Origin: Mycobacterium sp. OTB74
GTDB taxonomy: Bacteria > Actinomycetota > Actinomycetes > Mycobacteriales > Mycobacteriaceae
DNA length: 64,000 bases
Assembly (NCBI RefSeq): GCF_029892685.1
Contig: NZ_JARXVD010000004.1
Span: 248,001-312,000 of the forward strand
Reading direction: 5' to 3'
Part shown: in pieces, positions 51,580 through 62,290 of the stretch
Numbering within the stretch: position 1 is the stretch's first letter
How the letters are laid out: every line of letters begins with the position of its first letter
Position numbers and translations under genes: made by a program
Notes under the pieces: model-generated
The model's database searches: none
What the model was told of the DNA's origin: nothing
The model's input: only the letters and a program-made list of their open reading frames with translations

Positions 51580-52689
51580 ATGACGCAGAACCCGAACCTG
51601 GCAGCGCTGAGTGCCGCTGGCGTATCCGTGTGGCTCGACGACCTGTCGCGGGAGCGGCTGCAGACCGGAAACCTGCAGCAGCTCATCGACACTCGCAGCA
51701 TCGTGGGCATCACCACCAACCCGTCGATCTTCCAGGCCGCCCTGACCTCGGGTACCGCCTACGACGAGCAGGTGCGTGAGCTGGCCTCGCGCGGCGCCGA
51801 CGTCGATGCCACCATCCGCACCGTCACCACCGACGACGTCCGCAACGCCTGCGACGTGCTGGCCAAGGCCTACGAAGCCTCCGGCGGCGTCGACGGCCGA
51901 GTTTCGATCGAGGTGGACCCGCGGCTGGCCCACGACACCGACAAGACCATCCTGCAGGCCATCGAGCTGTGGAAGATCGTCGACCGGCCCAACCTGCTGA
52001 TCAAGATCCCGGCGACGTTGGCCGGCCTGCCCGCGATCACCGCCGTGATCGCCGAGGGCATCTCGGTGAACGTGACGCTGATCTTCTCGGTGGAACGGCA
52101 CCGCCAGGTCATGGACGCTTACCTGACCGGGCTGGAGAAGGCCCGCGAAGCTGGCCACGACCTGTCCAAAATCCATTCTGTCGCTTCGTTTTTCGTGTCC
52201 CGCGTGGACACCGAGATCGATGCCCGGCTGGAGAAGCTCGGCGGTTCGGCGCTCGGCCTACGGGGCAAGGCCGGTGTCGCGAATGCCCGACTGGCCTACG
52301 CGGCGTACGAGCAGGTGTTCGGCGGTGCACAGTTCACGACGCTCAAGGGTGCCGGCGCGCGAGTGCAGCGTCCGCTCTGGGCGTCGACCGGGGTGAAGAA
52401 TCCGGATTACCCGGACACCCTGTACGTCACCGAATTGGTTGCCCCCCACACGGTGAACACCATGCCGGAGAAGACCTTGGAGGCAGTCGCCGACCACGGA
52501 CAGATCACCGGCGACACCGTCTCCGGAACTGCCGCCGCAGCGCAGGCCGTGTTTGAAGAGCTGACGGCCGTCGGCATCGACCTTGACGACGTGTTCAACC
52601 TCCTCGAAGTCGAGGGCGTGGACAAGTTCGAGAAGTCCTGGGGCGAGCTGGTTGAGGCTGTGCAGGGTCAACTCGACGCCGCGAAGTAA
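51580..52689 (+). CDS. tal: Transaldolase
   Basis: A TIM-barrel aldolase of 369 residues that transfers dihydroxyacetone units between sugar phosphates. The Schiff-base lysine is Lys142 in [30 protein letters not shown] and [14 protein letters not shown] are further family motifs. It follows tkt by 43 nt and precedes zwf. Confidence 0.97.
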   Translation: MTQNPNLAALSAAGVSVWLDDLSRERLQTGNLQQLIDTRSIVGITTNPSIFQAALTSGTAYDEQVRELASRGADVDATIRTVTTDDVRNACDVLAKAYEASGGVDGRVSIEVDPRLAHDTDKTILQAIELWKIVDRPNLLIKIPATLAGLPAITAVIAEGISVNVTLIFSVERHRQVMDAYLTGLEKAREAGHDLSKIHSVASFFVSRVDTEIDARLEKLGGSALGLRGKAGVANARLAYAAYEQVFGGAQFTTLKGAGARVQRPLWASTGVKNPDYPDTLYVTELVAPHTVNTMPEKTLEAVADHGQITGDTVSGTAAAAQAVFEELTAVGIDLDDVFNLLEVEGVDKFEKSWGELVEAVQGQLDAAK

Positions 52690-52750
52690 TCCGCGCCCGC
52701 GATGGGCGCTGGTACGGCGAGCATAGGGGTGAGATGAGCGGAGGGGCGAG

Positions 52751-54310
52751 ATGAGCGACTGCAACGTCAGGCCGGCCGACTGGGTTAACCCATTGCGGGA
52801 CAAGCGCGACAAGCGGATGGCGCGCATCGCCGGTCCATGCGCAGTCGTCATCTTCGGGGTCACCGGCGACCTGGCCCGCAAGAAGCTGATGCCGGCGATC
52901 TACGACCTCGCCAATCGTGGCCTGCTGCCGCCGTCGTTCTCGCTCATCGGCTTCGCCCGCCGCGACTGGGTCGACCAGGATTTCAGCCAGGTGGTGCACG
53001 ACTCCGTTCAGAAGCACGCGCGAACGCCGTTCCGGCAGGAGGTATGGGACCGCCTCGCTGAGGGGTTTCGTTTCGTCCAAGGCACATTCGACGACGAATC
53101 CTCATTCGAGCGGCTCCGCGACACCCTGCACAAGCTGGACGAAGAGCGCGGCACCGGCGGTAATCACGCCTTCTACCTGTCGATTCCGCCGAACGCCTTC
53201 CCGCAGGTGTGCGAGCAGCTGTCCAAATCCGGGCTGGCCGACAAGCCCGAAGGCTGCTGGAGTCGAGTGGTCATCGAGAAGCCGTTCGGCCACGACCTGG
53301 CCAGCGCCGAGGAACTCAACCACGTCGTCAACAGCGTGTTCCCGGAGTCGTCGGTCTTCCGCATCGACCACTATCTGGGCAAGGAGACCGTCCAGAACAT
53401 CCTGGCGCTGCGATTCGCCAATGAGCTGTTCGAGCCGGTGTGGAATGCGCATTACGTCGATCACGTGCAGATCACCATGGCCGAGGACATCGGATTGGGC
53501 GGGCGCGCAGGCTATTACGACGGCATCGGGGCGGCTCGCGACGTCATCCAGAACCACCTGCTGCAACTGTTGGCATTGACCGCAATGGAAGAACCTGTCA
53601 GCTTCCAACCGCATGAACTGCAGACCGAAAAGATCAAGGTGCTCTCGGCGACGCGACTGGCCGAACCTTTGGACCAGACGGCATCCCGCGGCCAATACGC
53701 TTCGGGCTGGCAGGGCGGCGAAAAGGTGGTCGGGCTGCTAGACGAGGAAGGCTTCTCCAAGACATCGACCACCGAGACGTTCGCCGCCATCACGCTGGAC
53801 GTGGACACCCGGCGGTGGGCGGGTGTGCCGTTCTACCTGCGCACCGGAAAACGCTTGGGCCGCAGGGTGACTGAGATCGCATTGGTGTTCAAACGCGCAC
53901 CCCATCTGCCGTTCGACACCACCATGACCGAGGAACTGGGCAAGAACGCACTGGTGATCCGGGTGCAACCGGATGAGGGCATCACGCTGAGGTTCGGTTC
54001 GAAGGTGCCCGGCAATACCATGGAGGTCCGCGACGTCAGCATGGACTTCTCCTACGGGTCGGCGTTCGCCGAGGACTCCCCCGAGGCCTATGAACGACTG
54101 ATACTGGACGTCCTGCTCGGTGAGCCGTCACTGTTCCCGGTCAACGCCGAGGTCGAGCTGGCCTGGAAGGTTCTCGATCCGGTGCTGGATTTCTGGGCTG
54201 CCGAGGACAAGGCCGGCGGTAGACCCGACTCCTACGACTCCGGTGGCTGGGGTCCTGATTCGGCGTTCGAGATGCTGCGGCGCTCTGGCCGCGAATGGAG
54301 GCGGCCCTAA
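52751..54310 (+). CDS. zwf: Glucose-6-phosphate 1-dehydrogenase
   Basis: First enzyme of the oxidative pentose phosphate pathway, 519 residues. The cofactor fingerprint is IFGVTGDLARKKL (34-46) and the catalytic signature RIDHYLGKE is at 204-212, with EKPFGHDL before it. I chose ATG 52751 after GGAGGGG; another ATG lies 18 nt upstream in a small duplication (GAGATGAGCG twice). It is followed by opcA, its activity or assembly factor. Confidence 0.97.
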   Translation: MSDCNVRPADWVNPLRDKRDKRMARIAGPCAVVIFGVTGDLARKKLMPAIYDLANRGLLPPSFSLIGFARRDWVDQDFSQVVHDSVQKHARTPFRQEVWDRLAEGFRFVQGTFDDESSFERLRDTLHKLDEERGTGGNHAFYLSIPPNAFPQVCEQLSKSGLADKPEGCWSRVVIEKPFGHDLASAEELNHVVNSVFPESSVFRIDHYLGKETVQNILALRFANELFEPVWNAHYVDHVQITMAEDIGLGGRAGYYDGIGAARDVIQNHLLQLLALTAMEEPVSFQPHELQTEKIKVLSATRLAEPLDQTASRGQYASGWQGGEKVVGLLDEEGFSKTSTTETFAAITLDVDTRRWAGVPFYLRTGKRLGRRVTEIALVFKRAPHLPFDTTMTEELGKNALVIRVQPDEGITLRFGSKVPGNTMEVRDVSMDFSYGSAFAEDSPEAYERLILDVLLGEPSLFPVNAEVELAWKVLDPVLDFWAAEDKAGGRPDSYDSGGWGPDSAFEMLRRSGREWRRP

Positions 54311-54385
54311 TGATCCGCGAAGGCGACGACGAGTGAGCATCGCAGCGAGGTACGAGCGAGGAGCGCAACGAGAAGGAGCCGAGCC

Positions 54386-55297
54386 ATGATCGTCGATCTT
54401 CCCGACACCAGCACAGACGTAATCAACAAGAAGATCGTGGCGCTGCGCGAAGAGGGCGGCGCCATCACCCTGGGCCGGGTGCTGACCCTGGTGGTTGCGC
54501 CGGCTACCGAGGCCATGCTCGAAGAGTCGATCGAGGCGGCCAACGCGGCCAGCCGCGAGCATCCGTGTCGGGTGATCGTGGTGATCCCCGGTGATCGGTT
54601 GGCTTCCACCGCTCGACTCGATGCTCAACTCCGGGTCGGCCGGGATGCAGGAGCCAATGAAGTTGTAGTGCTTCGCCTTTCGGGTCCCCTGGCAGGGCAT
54701 GCCAGCAGCGTGGTGATGCCGTTCCTGTTGCCGGACACCCCGGTGGTCACTTTCTGGCCCGATATCGCGCCGGAATGCCCGGCGGAAGATCCATTGGGCA
54801 AGTTGGCAATTCGCCGGATCACCGACGCCACCAACGGCGAGGACCCCTTGGCCTCTATCAAGGGTCGGTTGGCCGGGTACACCGCCGGCGACACCGATCT
54901 GGCGTGGAGTCGGGTCACCTACTGGCGGGCACTGCTGGCCTCGGCGGTCGACCAAGCGCCGTATGAGCCGATTCTGTCCGCGGTGGTGTCCGGCCTGAAA
55001 GACGAACCGGCACTGGACATCCTGGCGGGCTGGCTGGCCAGCTGCATCGACGGCCCGGTGACCCGCGCGGTCGGCGAACTCAAGGTCGTCCTGACCCGAC
55101 CCAGCGAGACCATCGCACTGAGCCGGCCCCAGACGGGCGTCACCGCCAAACTGGTCCGCACCGGCCGACCTGACGGCCGAATCCCGTTGGCGCGCCGCGA
55201 AGCTCGCGATTGCCTGGCCGAGGAAATGCGGCGCCTGGACGCCGACGACATCTACCACCGTGCTCTGCAGGGCCTGGACAGGGTTGTCTATGTCTGA
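54386..55297 (+). CDS. opcA: Glucose-6-phosphate dehydrogenase assembly protein OpcA
   Basis: A 303-residue protein of the OpcA family, which in cyanobacteria activates G6PDH by allosteric or redox means and in actinobacteria is always beside zwf. Typical segments are [38 protein letters not shown] and the [18 protein letters not shown] turn. The preceding 75-nt gap holds purine-rich GAGCG-like repeats. It overlaps pgl by 8 nt. Confidence 0.95.
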   Translation: MIVDLPDTSTDVINKKIVALREEGGAITLGRVLTLVVAPATEAMLEESIEAANAASREHPCRVIVVIPGDRLASTARLDAQLRVGRDAGANEVVVLRLSGPLAGHASSVVMPFLLPDTPVVTFWPDIAPECPAEDPLGKLAIRRITDATNGEDPLASIKGRLAGYTAGDTDLAWSRVTYWRALLASAVDQAPYEPILSAVVSGLKDEPALDILAGWLASCIDGPVTRAVGELKVVLTRPSETIALSRPQTGVTAKLVRTGRPDGRIPLARREARDCLAEEMRRLDADDIYHRALQGLDRVVYV

Positions 55298-56024
55298 GTT
55301 GATCATCGAAAAGCACGACGACGCCGACGCCCTGGTCGCAGCGACCGGAGACCATCTGGTGCAGGCCATTTCGGCCGCCATTGCGGCCCGCGGTGTCGCG
55401 TATATCGTGCTGACCGGCGGGGGCACCGGGATCAAGCTGCTCAAGCACGTCGGAGGGCATCCCGTCGACTGGGCCAAGGTGCACCTGTTCTGGGGCGATG
55501 ATCGGTTTGTGCCGGCCGACGACGCTGACCGCAACATCAAGCAGGCCCGTGAGGCGTTGCTCGATTCGATCGACATCCCGGCGGCCAACGTGCATGCGAT
55601 GGCGGCCAGCGACGGCGAGTTCGGCACCGACATCGTGGCCGCGGCTGCAGCCTATGAACGCGAGCTGGCCCAGGTGGCCGGAAACGGTTCGCCGACACCG
55701 GAATTCGACGTGCATCTGATGGGCATGGGCGGCGAAGGTCACATCAACTCGCTGTTCCCACACACCCCGGCGGTGCGCGAGACATCGCATTACGTTCTCG
55801 CGGTCACCGACTCCCCGAAGCCGCCGCCACAGCGCATCACGTTGACCCTGCCCGCGGTTCGCCGTGCCCGCCAGGTGTGGCTGGTTGTAGCTGGCTCCGA
55901 GAAGGCTGACGCGGTAGCCGCTGCCGTGGGTGGCGCGTCGGCGGAGGACATCCCGGCGGCCGGTGCGGTCGGCACCGAGGCAACCGTGTGGCTGGTGGAT
56001 GCAGCAGCAGCGGCGAAGCTGTAA
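55290..56024 (+). CDS. pgl: 6-phosphogluconolactonase
   Basis: A 244-residue enzyme that hydrolyses 6-phosphogluconolactone. The family motifs are [11 protein letters not shown] at the N-terminus, [17 protein letters not shown] and [16 protein letters not shown], which include the catalytic residues. Its ATG overlaps the opcA end by 8 nt. It closes the pentose phosphate operon. Confidence 0.96.
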   Translation: MSELIIEKHDDADALVAATGDHLVQAISAAIAARGVAYIVLTGGGTGIKLLKHVGGHPVDWAKVHLFWGDDRFVPADDADRNIKQAREALLDSIDIPAANVHAMAASDGEFGTDIVAAAAAYERELAQVAGNGSPTPEFDVHLMGMGGEGHINSLFPHTPAVRETSHYVLAVTDSPKPPPQRITLTLPAVRRARQVWLVVAGSEKADAVAAAVGGASAEDIPAAGAVGTEATVWLVDAAAAAKL

Positions 56025-56108
56025 TGTCCCCGCAACCGTCCGTGGCAACACCTAACGGTCACTCAGCTGCCTGGCCCAACCGGGTGGCCGGCCGTCATAC
56101 TCGTTGGT

Positions 56109-56480
56109 ATGGCTGACAAGGGGGACGGCTCGCCTCGTACCGGCGCGGGACGGCAGCGACTCAAGACCCTGACCCAGGCGGCACTTAATGCCGACATGAC
56201 GGTCGGGCAGGTCGAGACCATCCTGGTCGACCTGTCCAACACTCTGGCCGATCTCGACCGGGCGACCGAGGCTTTGGAAGCCACGATGGCCCGATTCAAC
56301 GACACCATCGACAAGATCGAGGTCCTTCCGCCCAAGATGCTCACGGTGGTTGAGCGAATGGAGTCGATCGTCGGACGAGTGGAAGTGATCGTCGGCGTGG
56401 CCGAGACGTTCGTTTCGCCGATCGCGGCTACAGAGAACGCAGTGCGCGGGATCCTCACCGCACTGCGCAGCCGCAGTTAG
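56109..56480 (+). CDS. Small coiled-coil protein (Rv1444c type)
   Basis: A 123-residue soluble protein with a heptad-like middle, LVDLSNTLADLDRATEALEA through MLTVVERMESIVGRVEVIVG (about 35-100). No catalytic motif, signal peptide or membrane anchor is seen. A similar small gene follows the pgl gene in M. tuberculosis. Its function is unknown. Confidence 0.75.
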   Translation: MADKGDGSPRTGAGRQRLKTLTQAALNADMTVGQVETILVDLSNTLADLDRATEALEATMARFNDTIDKIEVLPPKMLTVVERMESIVGRVEVIVGVAETFVSPIAATENAVRGILTALRSRS

Positions 56481-56551
56481 CGGCTCAGCGTACCGCCGAG
56501 CCGGCCGGTCGATTCCGGCCCACTGGCGCCCGGCCGCAGTACGCTCATGCG

Positions 56552-58090
56552 GTGGCGGAAACGCTGTACGCACCCTGCGGCGATCTGAGCCTGGCGTATC
56601 AGGTGTTCGGCGACGGGCCGGTCGAGCTTGTCTTCGTCGGGCCGATGGTCTTCCACGTCGAGTTGTTCTGGGCCATGCCCGAGTTCAAGGCCTTTTTCGA
56701 TCAGCTCGCCACTTTTTGTCGCGTCGTCATGTTCGATAAGGCCGGGGTCGGTCTGTCGGACCCCATCCCGAAAGTTCGTTTGCTTGAAGAGCGAGCAGCC
56801 GAGATCGAGGCCGTTATGGACGCCGCCGGCTTCGGCAAGCCCGTCGTGTTCGGTATGAGCGAAGGCGGCCCACAGGCCATCGCGTTTGCGGCAAAGCGAC
56901 CAGAGCGAACGCGAGCACTGATCCTCTACGGTTCTCTCGCATTCGCAGGGGGCGGGTGGGACGACTTGGACGGCGACCCGGGTGAACTGCGGGCGCGCGT
57001 CCTGGCCGAGCTGGGTGAGAACTACACGCCATCGACGAAGCAGTTGGCCCGGTTCCAAGAAATGGGCCGTGCTGCGCGCTCGGCGTGGGGCAGCGGCGCG
57101 ACGGCGAAAGCTTTTTTCCCGTCGGTCCGGTCGATGCGCCAGCTCGCGATGGTCGAGCGCATGTGCGCCAGCCCGGGCATGTTGCGCGCAACGATGGAAT
57201 CAAATTACCGGATCGACGTGCGGCCGCTTTTGCCGACGCTCTCCGCACCGACCCTGGTCATCCATGCCCGCGAGGACACCACACCGGTGCAGAACAGCCG
57301 CTACCTCGCTGACCATATTCCGGGGGCGCGGTACCTCGAGGTCGACGGCGCTGATCACGCACCCTGGTTCACCGAACCCCACAAGATCCTGACCAGCATC
57401 GAGGAGTTCCTCACCGGCAGCCGTGCCGCACCGCCGCGGTCGCACCGTGCGCTGCGTACCGTGCTGTTCACCGATATCGTCGCCTCGACCGAACACGCTG
57501 CAGCCATCGGCGACGAGCGGTGGCGCGCAGTGCTGCACCGCTTTGGTGAGATCACCGCCGACCTCACGCAACGGTTCGGCGGCACGGTGGTGCAACACAC
57601 CGGCGACGGTCACCTCATGACGTTCGACGGCCCGACGCAGGCCATCCGCTGCGCCGAGGCATTACGCGCGGACGTCGAGACGCTGGGCGTCGAGATCCGT
57701 GCCGGCATACACACCGGCGAATGCGAACTGCTCGACAACGACATCGGGGGCATTGCAGTACACATCGCCGCGCGGATCTGCGGCCAAGCCGGCGGTCGGG
57801 AAATCCTGGTTTCCCGCACCGTGCGCGACCTGGTCGTCGGCTCGGGCACCGGCTTCGAGGACCGCGGCTGTGCCGAGCTGCGTGGCGTACCCGGTACATG
57901 GCAACTCTTGGCGGTGAATCGCCATGGCGCGCAGGCGGGATCGGCCGAGGCAGAGCTGGCATCAATGCCGACCCCCGACCGTCGGTCCTCGATGCGCCGC
58001 TCAGATCGCGCGGTCGAGGTGATCGTCAGGCGGACACCGTGGATCGTGCGCGGGATGGCCCGCCTCGCCCCGGTCACCGGCCGGAGATGA
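56552..58090 (+). CDS. Alpha/beta-hydrolase fused to a class III nucleotide cyclase
   Basis: A 512-residue protein from GTG 56552 with two domains. The N-terminal hydrolase has the nucleophile elbow GMSEG (Ser103) and His269 (DGADHAPWF). The C-terminal cyclase has metal ligands Asp308 (FTDIV) and Asp352 (HTGDGH), Asp397 near the nucleobase site and Arg408 (AAR). The lysine usually found four residues before the GDG aspartate is Gln348, and the transition-state asparagine is His404. M. tuberculosis Rv1900c (LipJ) has the same fusion and also deviates at the purine-recognising position. It may make cAMP weakly. Confidence 0.88.
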   Translation: MAETLYAPCGDLSLAYQVFGDGPVELVFVGPMVFHVELFWAMPEFKAFFDQLATFCRVVMFDKAGVGLSDPIPKVRLLEERAAEIEAVMDAAGFGKPVVFGMSEGGPQAIAFAAKRPERTRALILYGSLAFAGGGWDDLDGDPGELRARVLAELGENYTPSTKQLARFQEMGRAARSAWGSGATAKAFFPSVRSMRQLAMVERMCASPGMLRATMESNYRIDVRPLLPTLSAPTLVIHAREDTTPVQNSRYLADHIPGARYLEVDGADHAPWFTEPHKILTSIEEFLTGSRAAPPRSHRALRTVLFTDIVASTEHAAAIGDERWRAVLHRFGEITADLTQRFGGTVVQHTGDGHLMTFDGPTQAIRCAEALRADVETLGVEIRAGIHTGECELLDNDIGGIAVHIAARICGQAGGREILVSRTVRDLVVGSGTGFEDRGCAELRGVPGTWQLLAVNRHGAQAGSAEAELASMPTPDRRSSMRRSDRAVEVIVRRTPWIVRGMARLAPVTGRR

Positions 58091-58146
58091 GCAAACAGCC
58101 AGTCCCACAACCTGATCGAGCACAGCGCGCAGGGCCACCCGTGCCG

Positions 58147-60969
58147 CTACCCGCTGTTGCGCAGCGCCGTCGCGAGGCCGCTCATGGTCAGCAGGATGCC
58201 GCGCTGCACCAGCTCGTCTTCGTCACCGGAGCGGTAGCGGCGCAACAACTCGACCTGCAGGTGGTTCAACGGTTCCAGGTACGGGAAGCGGTTGAACACC
58301 GATCGCGCCAACGCCGGGTTGTCGGCCAGCAGGTTGTCCTGCCCGGTGATGAGCGCGTGCATTCGGATGCTGCGGTCGTGTTCGGCGACGATCTTGTCGA
58401 ACACCCTGTGCCGCAACGCTTCGTCGTCGACCAGTGAGGCGTACCGCGCTGCCAGACCCATGTCGGACTTGGCCAGCACCTGGGCCATGTTGGAAAGCAC
58501 GGTGCGGAAGAACGGCCAGCGCGCATACAGGTCCTGCAGGGTCTGCAGACCGCCTGGGGTGCTATCGATGAACTCCTCGAACGCCGTCCCGGTCCCATAC
58601 CAGCCGGGCAGCATGACCCGGGACTGGCTCCAGGCCAGCACCCACGGGATGGCCCGCAGATCGGAGATTGATGTGGTGGGCTTGCGCGACGTCGGGCGAC
58701 TGCCGATGTTGAGCGCGCCGATCTCGCTGACCGGCGTCGACGCCTTGAAGTATTCGACGAATCCCGGTGTGTCATGGACCAAGTCGGCGTACGCGTGTTG
58801 TGCACGGGCAGCCAGGTCGTCGAGCACCTGGTACGCCGGGCCGGCCGCATCACCCAAGCCCTCGACATCCAGCAGCGTGGATTCCAGCGTTGCGGACAGC
58901 AGCGATTCCAGATTGCGCTGCGCCGCATGGGGTTCGGCGTACTTGGCGGCGATCACTTCGCCCTGCTCGGTGATCCGCAACGAACCCCGCACCGCGCCCG
59001 GCGGCTGGGCCAGGATCGCGTCGTAGCTGGGGCCGCCCCCGCGGCCGACGGTGCCACCGCGGCCATGGAACAGCCGCAAGCGGATACCGGTCTTGCGGGC
59101 CGATTCCACCAGATCCAGCTCGGCCCGGTACAGCGCCCAGTTCGCGGCCAGATAGCCACCATCTTTGTTGGAATCGGAGTAGCCCAGCATCACCTCCTGC
59201 TGTTCCCCGCGTGCGGTCACGATCGCCCGGTACAGCGGAATGTCAAGAGCCGCTTCAAGAATCGATGATCCACGCTGCAGATCGTCGATCGTCTCGAACA
59301 ACGGCACGATGCCCACCGGGCTGTGCGGATCAGCCCCCGCGGCATCGAGCAGACCCACCTCCTTGAGCAGGATCGCCGCCTCCAGCATGTCCGACACCGA
59401 CTGGCACATCGAGATGATGTAGTTGGGCACCGCCTGTGCTCCGTACACGTTCACCGCGTGCGCGGCAGCGGCGACGATGTCGAGTTCCTTGCGGGCGAGA
59501 TCAGACAGCTGGGCGTCCGGGCCGACCAGAGGGCGCCGGGTGGACAGCTCCGCCACCAGAACCGATATCCGGGCGTCTTCGTCCAGGGACTGGTAGTCGT
59601 CGTGCACGCCGGCCCAGGCCAGCAGTTCGGCCACCACCTGCTCATGCACGTCGGAGTTCTGCCGCATATCCAGGCCACACAAGTGAAAACCGAAGACGTG
59701 CACCGATTCTCGCAGCATTGCCAGCCGGTCATCGGCCAGCACCGCACTGCCGTTGGCCCGCAACGAGCTGTCGATGGCGTTCAGGTCGGCCAGCAGCTCG
59801 GCCGGCGTCTGATAGCGCGGCAGAGCCAGATTCAGCTCATGCTCGGGTTGACGGTCCAGGATGTCGGCGGCAGTGGCGGTCAGCCGAGCCCGGATCACCC
59901 GCAACGCGCACCGGTAGGGCTCGTCGGCCGAGACCGGTTCGGTGCACTCCGCCGCCAACGCCTGCAGGTCAGGGCTGACGTGCACCAACCGCGCCGACAT
60001 CGACAGCTCCTGTTCCAGCGCGGTCAGCTCGGCGAAATAGTGATCCAGCGCGGTGTAGGCGGCACTGCCGGTGGCCAGCCGCACCACCTCGGCGGTGACA
60101 TTGGGGTTGCCGTCACGGTCGCCGCCGATCCACGAACCCGGCCGCAGCATCGGCTGCTCCAATAGGTCCGCACCAGGCCAGCGGGCCTGGAGGGCGGCGC
60201 GCACTTCTGCGTTGACCTGCGGGATGACCTCAAAGAACGCCGCCGGGTAGTACCGCAGACCGGTGGCGATCTCATCTTGAATCTTCAAGCGCGCCAAGCG
60301 GATCAACGCGGTCTGCCACAGCGTCAGGATGTGCCGCCGCAACTCGATCTCGATGCTGCGGTCATCGCGGGTGCACGTATACCCACGCATCCGCAGCCGC
60401 ATCAATTCGGTGATCCGATTTTGGGTGTCGAACACGGTGCGGCGCCGCGTCTCTGTCGGGTGCGCGGTGATCACCGGGGCTACCAGGGCACCTCGCAGCG
60501 CGTCGGCAACGGTATCGGCATCGAGGTCGGCGGTGTCGAGCTTGAGGTAGGTGGCCGCCAGGCTGCTGTTCTGTGGCGGTTCACCGGCGGCGACGTGCAC
60601 GGCTCGGCGGCGCTCCCGATGAATGTCCTCGGCCACGTTGGCAAGCAGCGCGAAGTGGGTGAATGCCCGGATCACCGGAATGGCCTGCCGAGCGTCGATA
60701 CCGTCGAACAGAGCGGCCAACTCGGCGCGGTCGATCTCCGACCGGCGCACCCGGAACGATTCCACCCGGGCCCGCTCCACCAGCTCGAAAACAGCCTCTC
60801 CGTTCTGCTCTCGAACGGTGTCACCGAGGATCGCCCCGAGCAGCCGGATGTCCTCACGCATGGGTTCGGTGGCCTCTCGGCCTACCTGGGTCCGCAGCAC
60901 CGAACCGATCGGAAGTAGTGCGGTATCTGGCCCCTCGGTAACGTCGGAAGCCTCGGAATCCCCTGCCAT
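58147..60969 (-). CDS. ppc: Phosphoenolpyruvate carboxylase
   Basis: An anaplerotic enzyme of 940 residues that carboxylates PEP to oxaloacetate. The catalytic His170 lies in [26 protein letters not shown] binds substrate phosphate, and [12 protein letters not shown] is the second signature. The C-terminus ends in ...ALRNSG, the usual position for the active-site tail. Monocistronic on the minus strand. M. tuberculosis is thought to rely on other anaplerotic enzymes. Confidence 0.97.
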   Translation of the reverse strand: MAGDSEASDVTEGPDTALLPIGSVLRTQVGREATEPMREDIRLLGAILGDTVREQNGEAVFELVERARVESFRVRRSEIDRAELAALFDGIDARQAIPVIRAFTHFALLANVAEDIHRERRRAVHVAAGEPPQNSSLAATYLKLDTADLDADTVADALRGALVAPVITAHPTETRRRTVFDTQNRITELMRLRMRGYTCTRDDRSIEIELRRHILTLWQTALIRLARLKIQDEIATGLRYYPAAFFEVIPQVNAEVRAALQARWPGADLLEQPMLRPGSWIGGDRDGNPNVTAEVVRLATGSAAYTALDHYFAELTALEQELSMSARLVHVSPDLQALAAECTEPVSADEPYRCALRVIRARLTATAADILDRQPEHELNLALPRYQTPAELLADLNAIDSSLRANGSAVLADDRLAMLRESVHVFGFHLCGLDMRQNSDVHEQVVAELLAWAGVHDDYQSLDEDARISVLVAELSTRRPLVGPDAQLSDLARKELDIVAAAAHAVNVYGAQAVPNYIISMCQSVSDMLEAAILLKEVGLLDAAGADPHSPVGIVPLFETIDDLQRGSSILEAALDIPLYRAIVTARGEQQEVMLGYSDSNKDGGYLAANWALYRAELDLVESARKTGIRLRLFHGRGGTVGRGGGPSYDAILAQPPGAVRGSLRITEQGEVIAAKYAEPHAAQRNLESLLSATLESTLLDVEGLGDAAGPAYQVLDDLAARAQHAYADLVHDTPGFVEYFKASTPVSEIGALNIGSRPTSRKPTTSISDLRAIPWVLAWSQSRVMLPGWYGTGTAFEEFIDSTPGGLQTLQDLYARWPFFRTVLSNMAQVLAKSDMGLAARYASLVDDEALRHRVFDKIVAEHDRSIRMHALITGQDNLLADNPALARSVFNRFPYLEPLNHLQVELLRRYRSGDEDELVQRGILLTMSGLATALRNSG

Positions 60970-61050
60970 CAGTCCAGTATCGACGGCCTGACGCGGTGGC
61001 GCAGGGCGAAGGTCAGTGCGTCGGGGTGGGTACGACGATGGGCGTCGTGG

Positions 61051-61479
61051 TCAGCTGACGGTGGTGACCGGTGCCGGTGCGCCCGCCGGGACGATCGGCG
61101 TGGTCGACGTGCTCGACGAATCCTTCGCGGACGAGCCCCCACTGGACTGTGACTTGGTCGAGGCCGCCTGCTGCCCGTTCGGCATCACGATCGGCGTCGA
61201 CGAGGATTCGTCGCCTCCACCCTTTCCGCCGCCCTTGCCGTTGTCGGAGTCCTCGCCGGCACTCGGTGGCCAGTCCACCGCGGTCGGTGGCCAGGCCTGC
61301 GGTGATGATCCGCCACCACCGGGAGGCGCACATCCCGCACCTGCGCCGAAATCACCCGCGGTCGTGCAGTCCGCATCCGCCAACGGTGCGCCAATCCAGG
61401 CGGCCACCGACCAGGCTCCGACCCCGACGGCCGCGAGCCAGCGGCGGCCTGTCATGGCGGGTTTCCGAAAGGTGCTCAT
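61051..61479 (-). CDS. Small exported low-complexity protein, partner of the MspA-like porin
   Basis: A 142-residue protein. An N-terminal signal (RRWLAAVGVGAWSVAAWIGA, cleavage likely after ADA) is followed by a short CTTAGDFGAGAGC loop with two cysteines. The rest is Gly/Ser/Thr/Pro-rich and disordered, with STPIV and TTPIV repeated. Its ATG overlaps the stop of the porin-like gene by 4 nt, so the two are translated together. I do not recognise the family; it could be a periplasmic or cell-wall companion of the porin. Confidence 0.7.
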   Translation of the reverse strand: MSTFRKPAMTGRRWLAAVGVGAWSVAAWIGAPLADADCTTAGDFGAGAGCAPPGGGGSSPQAWPPTAVDWPPSAGEDSDNGKGGGKGGGDESSSTPIVMPNGQQAASTKSQSSGGSSAKDSSSTSTTPIVPAGAPAPVTTVS

Positions 61480-62114
61480 AGTTGCAGGATGTCACCGTAG
61501 GCGTTGACGCTGTCGTCGTTCTTGTCGGTGTCGATGGTTACCGTCGAGAAGAATCTGATGGACACCGGCCCCCCGCACGCGTCAACCTTGACGTGCGCGT
61601 CGTGCACAGTGATGCCGCCGGTACGGCCCTTGAGTGACTTCTTCCCGAGCACCACGTTGGTGATGGTGCCGGGTAGCAGGTTCACCGAGACATTGCCTTC
61701 CAGGTCGGCGTAGGGGCCGATCGCACTGAAGAGGTTGCTGCTGTTGAAGCCCGGGTTGACACCGATCTCGGCGTCGCCGCCGACACTTGCTCCCTCACTC
61801 AGGTCGATCTGGCAACCGAGCTGCAGGCCCAGGATCAGCGTCCCGTTGTTGACGGCCGACGAACCACTGCCGCCGATGGTGGCCGCGGCCTTGCCGGTGA
61901 CGAACCCTTCCCGGGTGAACGCGGTAGCTGCCATGTTCGGCACCGAGTTAATGGTCATCTGGGTGAGACCGACGCCAAGATGCCAGCCGTCTTCGGTGTT
62001 GGTGGACTGCGCAACATCGGCGACCGGCAGGGGCTCTGCCTTGGCCACGGGTCCGCCCACCCCGCCGGTCGCGCAGAGCAGAGCCATCGCACCGGCACGA
62101 ACAAGTTTCAGCAC
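61476..62114 (-). CDS. MspA-family porin-like protein
   Basis: An exported 212-residue protein from GTG 62114, 7 nt after GGCAGG (GTG 62120 is less well spaced). A signal peptide (GAMALLCATGGVGGPVAKA) is followed by segments typical of MspA-like proteins: FTREGFVTGKAAATIGG, GTLILGLQLGCQIDLSEGAS and a Gly/Asn-rich centre. Unlike MspA it has cysteines in LGCQID and DACGG, so a disulfide is possible. Divergence from classic MspA is considerable; pore function is inference. Confidence 0.8.
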   Translation of the reverse strand: MLKLVRAGAMALLCATGGVGGPVAKAEPLPVADVAQSTNTEDGWHLGVGLTQMTINSVPNMAATAFTREGFVTGKAAATIGGSGSSAVNNGTLILGLQLGCQIDLSEGASVGGDAEIGVNPGFNSSNLFSAIGPYADLEGNVSVNLLPGTITNVVLGKKSLKGRTGGITVHDAHVKVDACGGPVSIRFFSTVTIDTDKNDDSVNAYGDILQL

Positions 62115-62239
62115 ACACACCTGCCTAACCGAAGCAATCGATTGACTGTGGTCGCGGCAACATCTCCCCCGAGCCCGCCAGCGATAATAGGTCCTGCCCC
62201 TGAGTGATTCCTGTTACGCCCAGTTGCCTCCGCATAAGC

Positions 62240-62274
62240 AAAACCGGCCCCGCCATTCAGGCGGAGCCGGTTTT
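62240..62274 (-). terminator. Intrinsic terminator after secG
   Basis: AAAACCGGCCCCGCC and GGCGGAGCCGGTTTT form a 15-bp stem with one mismatch and an ATTCA loop. The stem itself ends in A/T runs, giving a U-rich 3' edge in either direction. It starts 16 nt past the secG stop and ends the pgk-tpi-secG transcript. Confidence 0.8.
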
Positions 62275-62290
62275 GGCAACGTTGACGCGG

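Noticed and set aside
54310..54336. An eight-codon open frame between zwf and opcA whose ATG overlaps the zwf stop
   Set aside because: Too short to judge. It lies in a purine-rich GAGCG repeat stretch and has no ribosome binding site of its own; it could serve coupling but nothing supports it.
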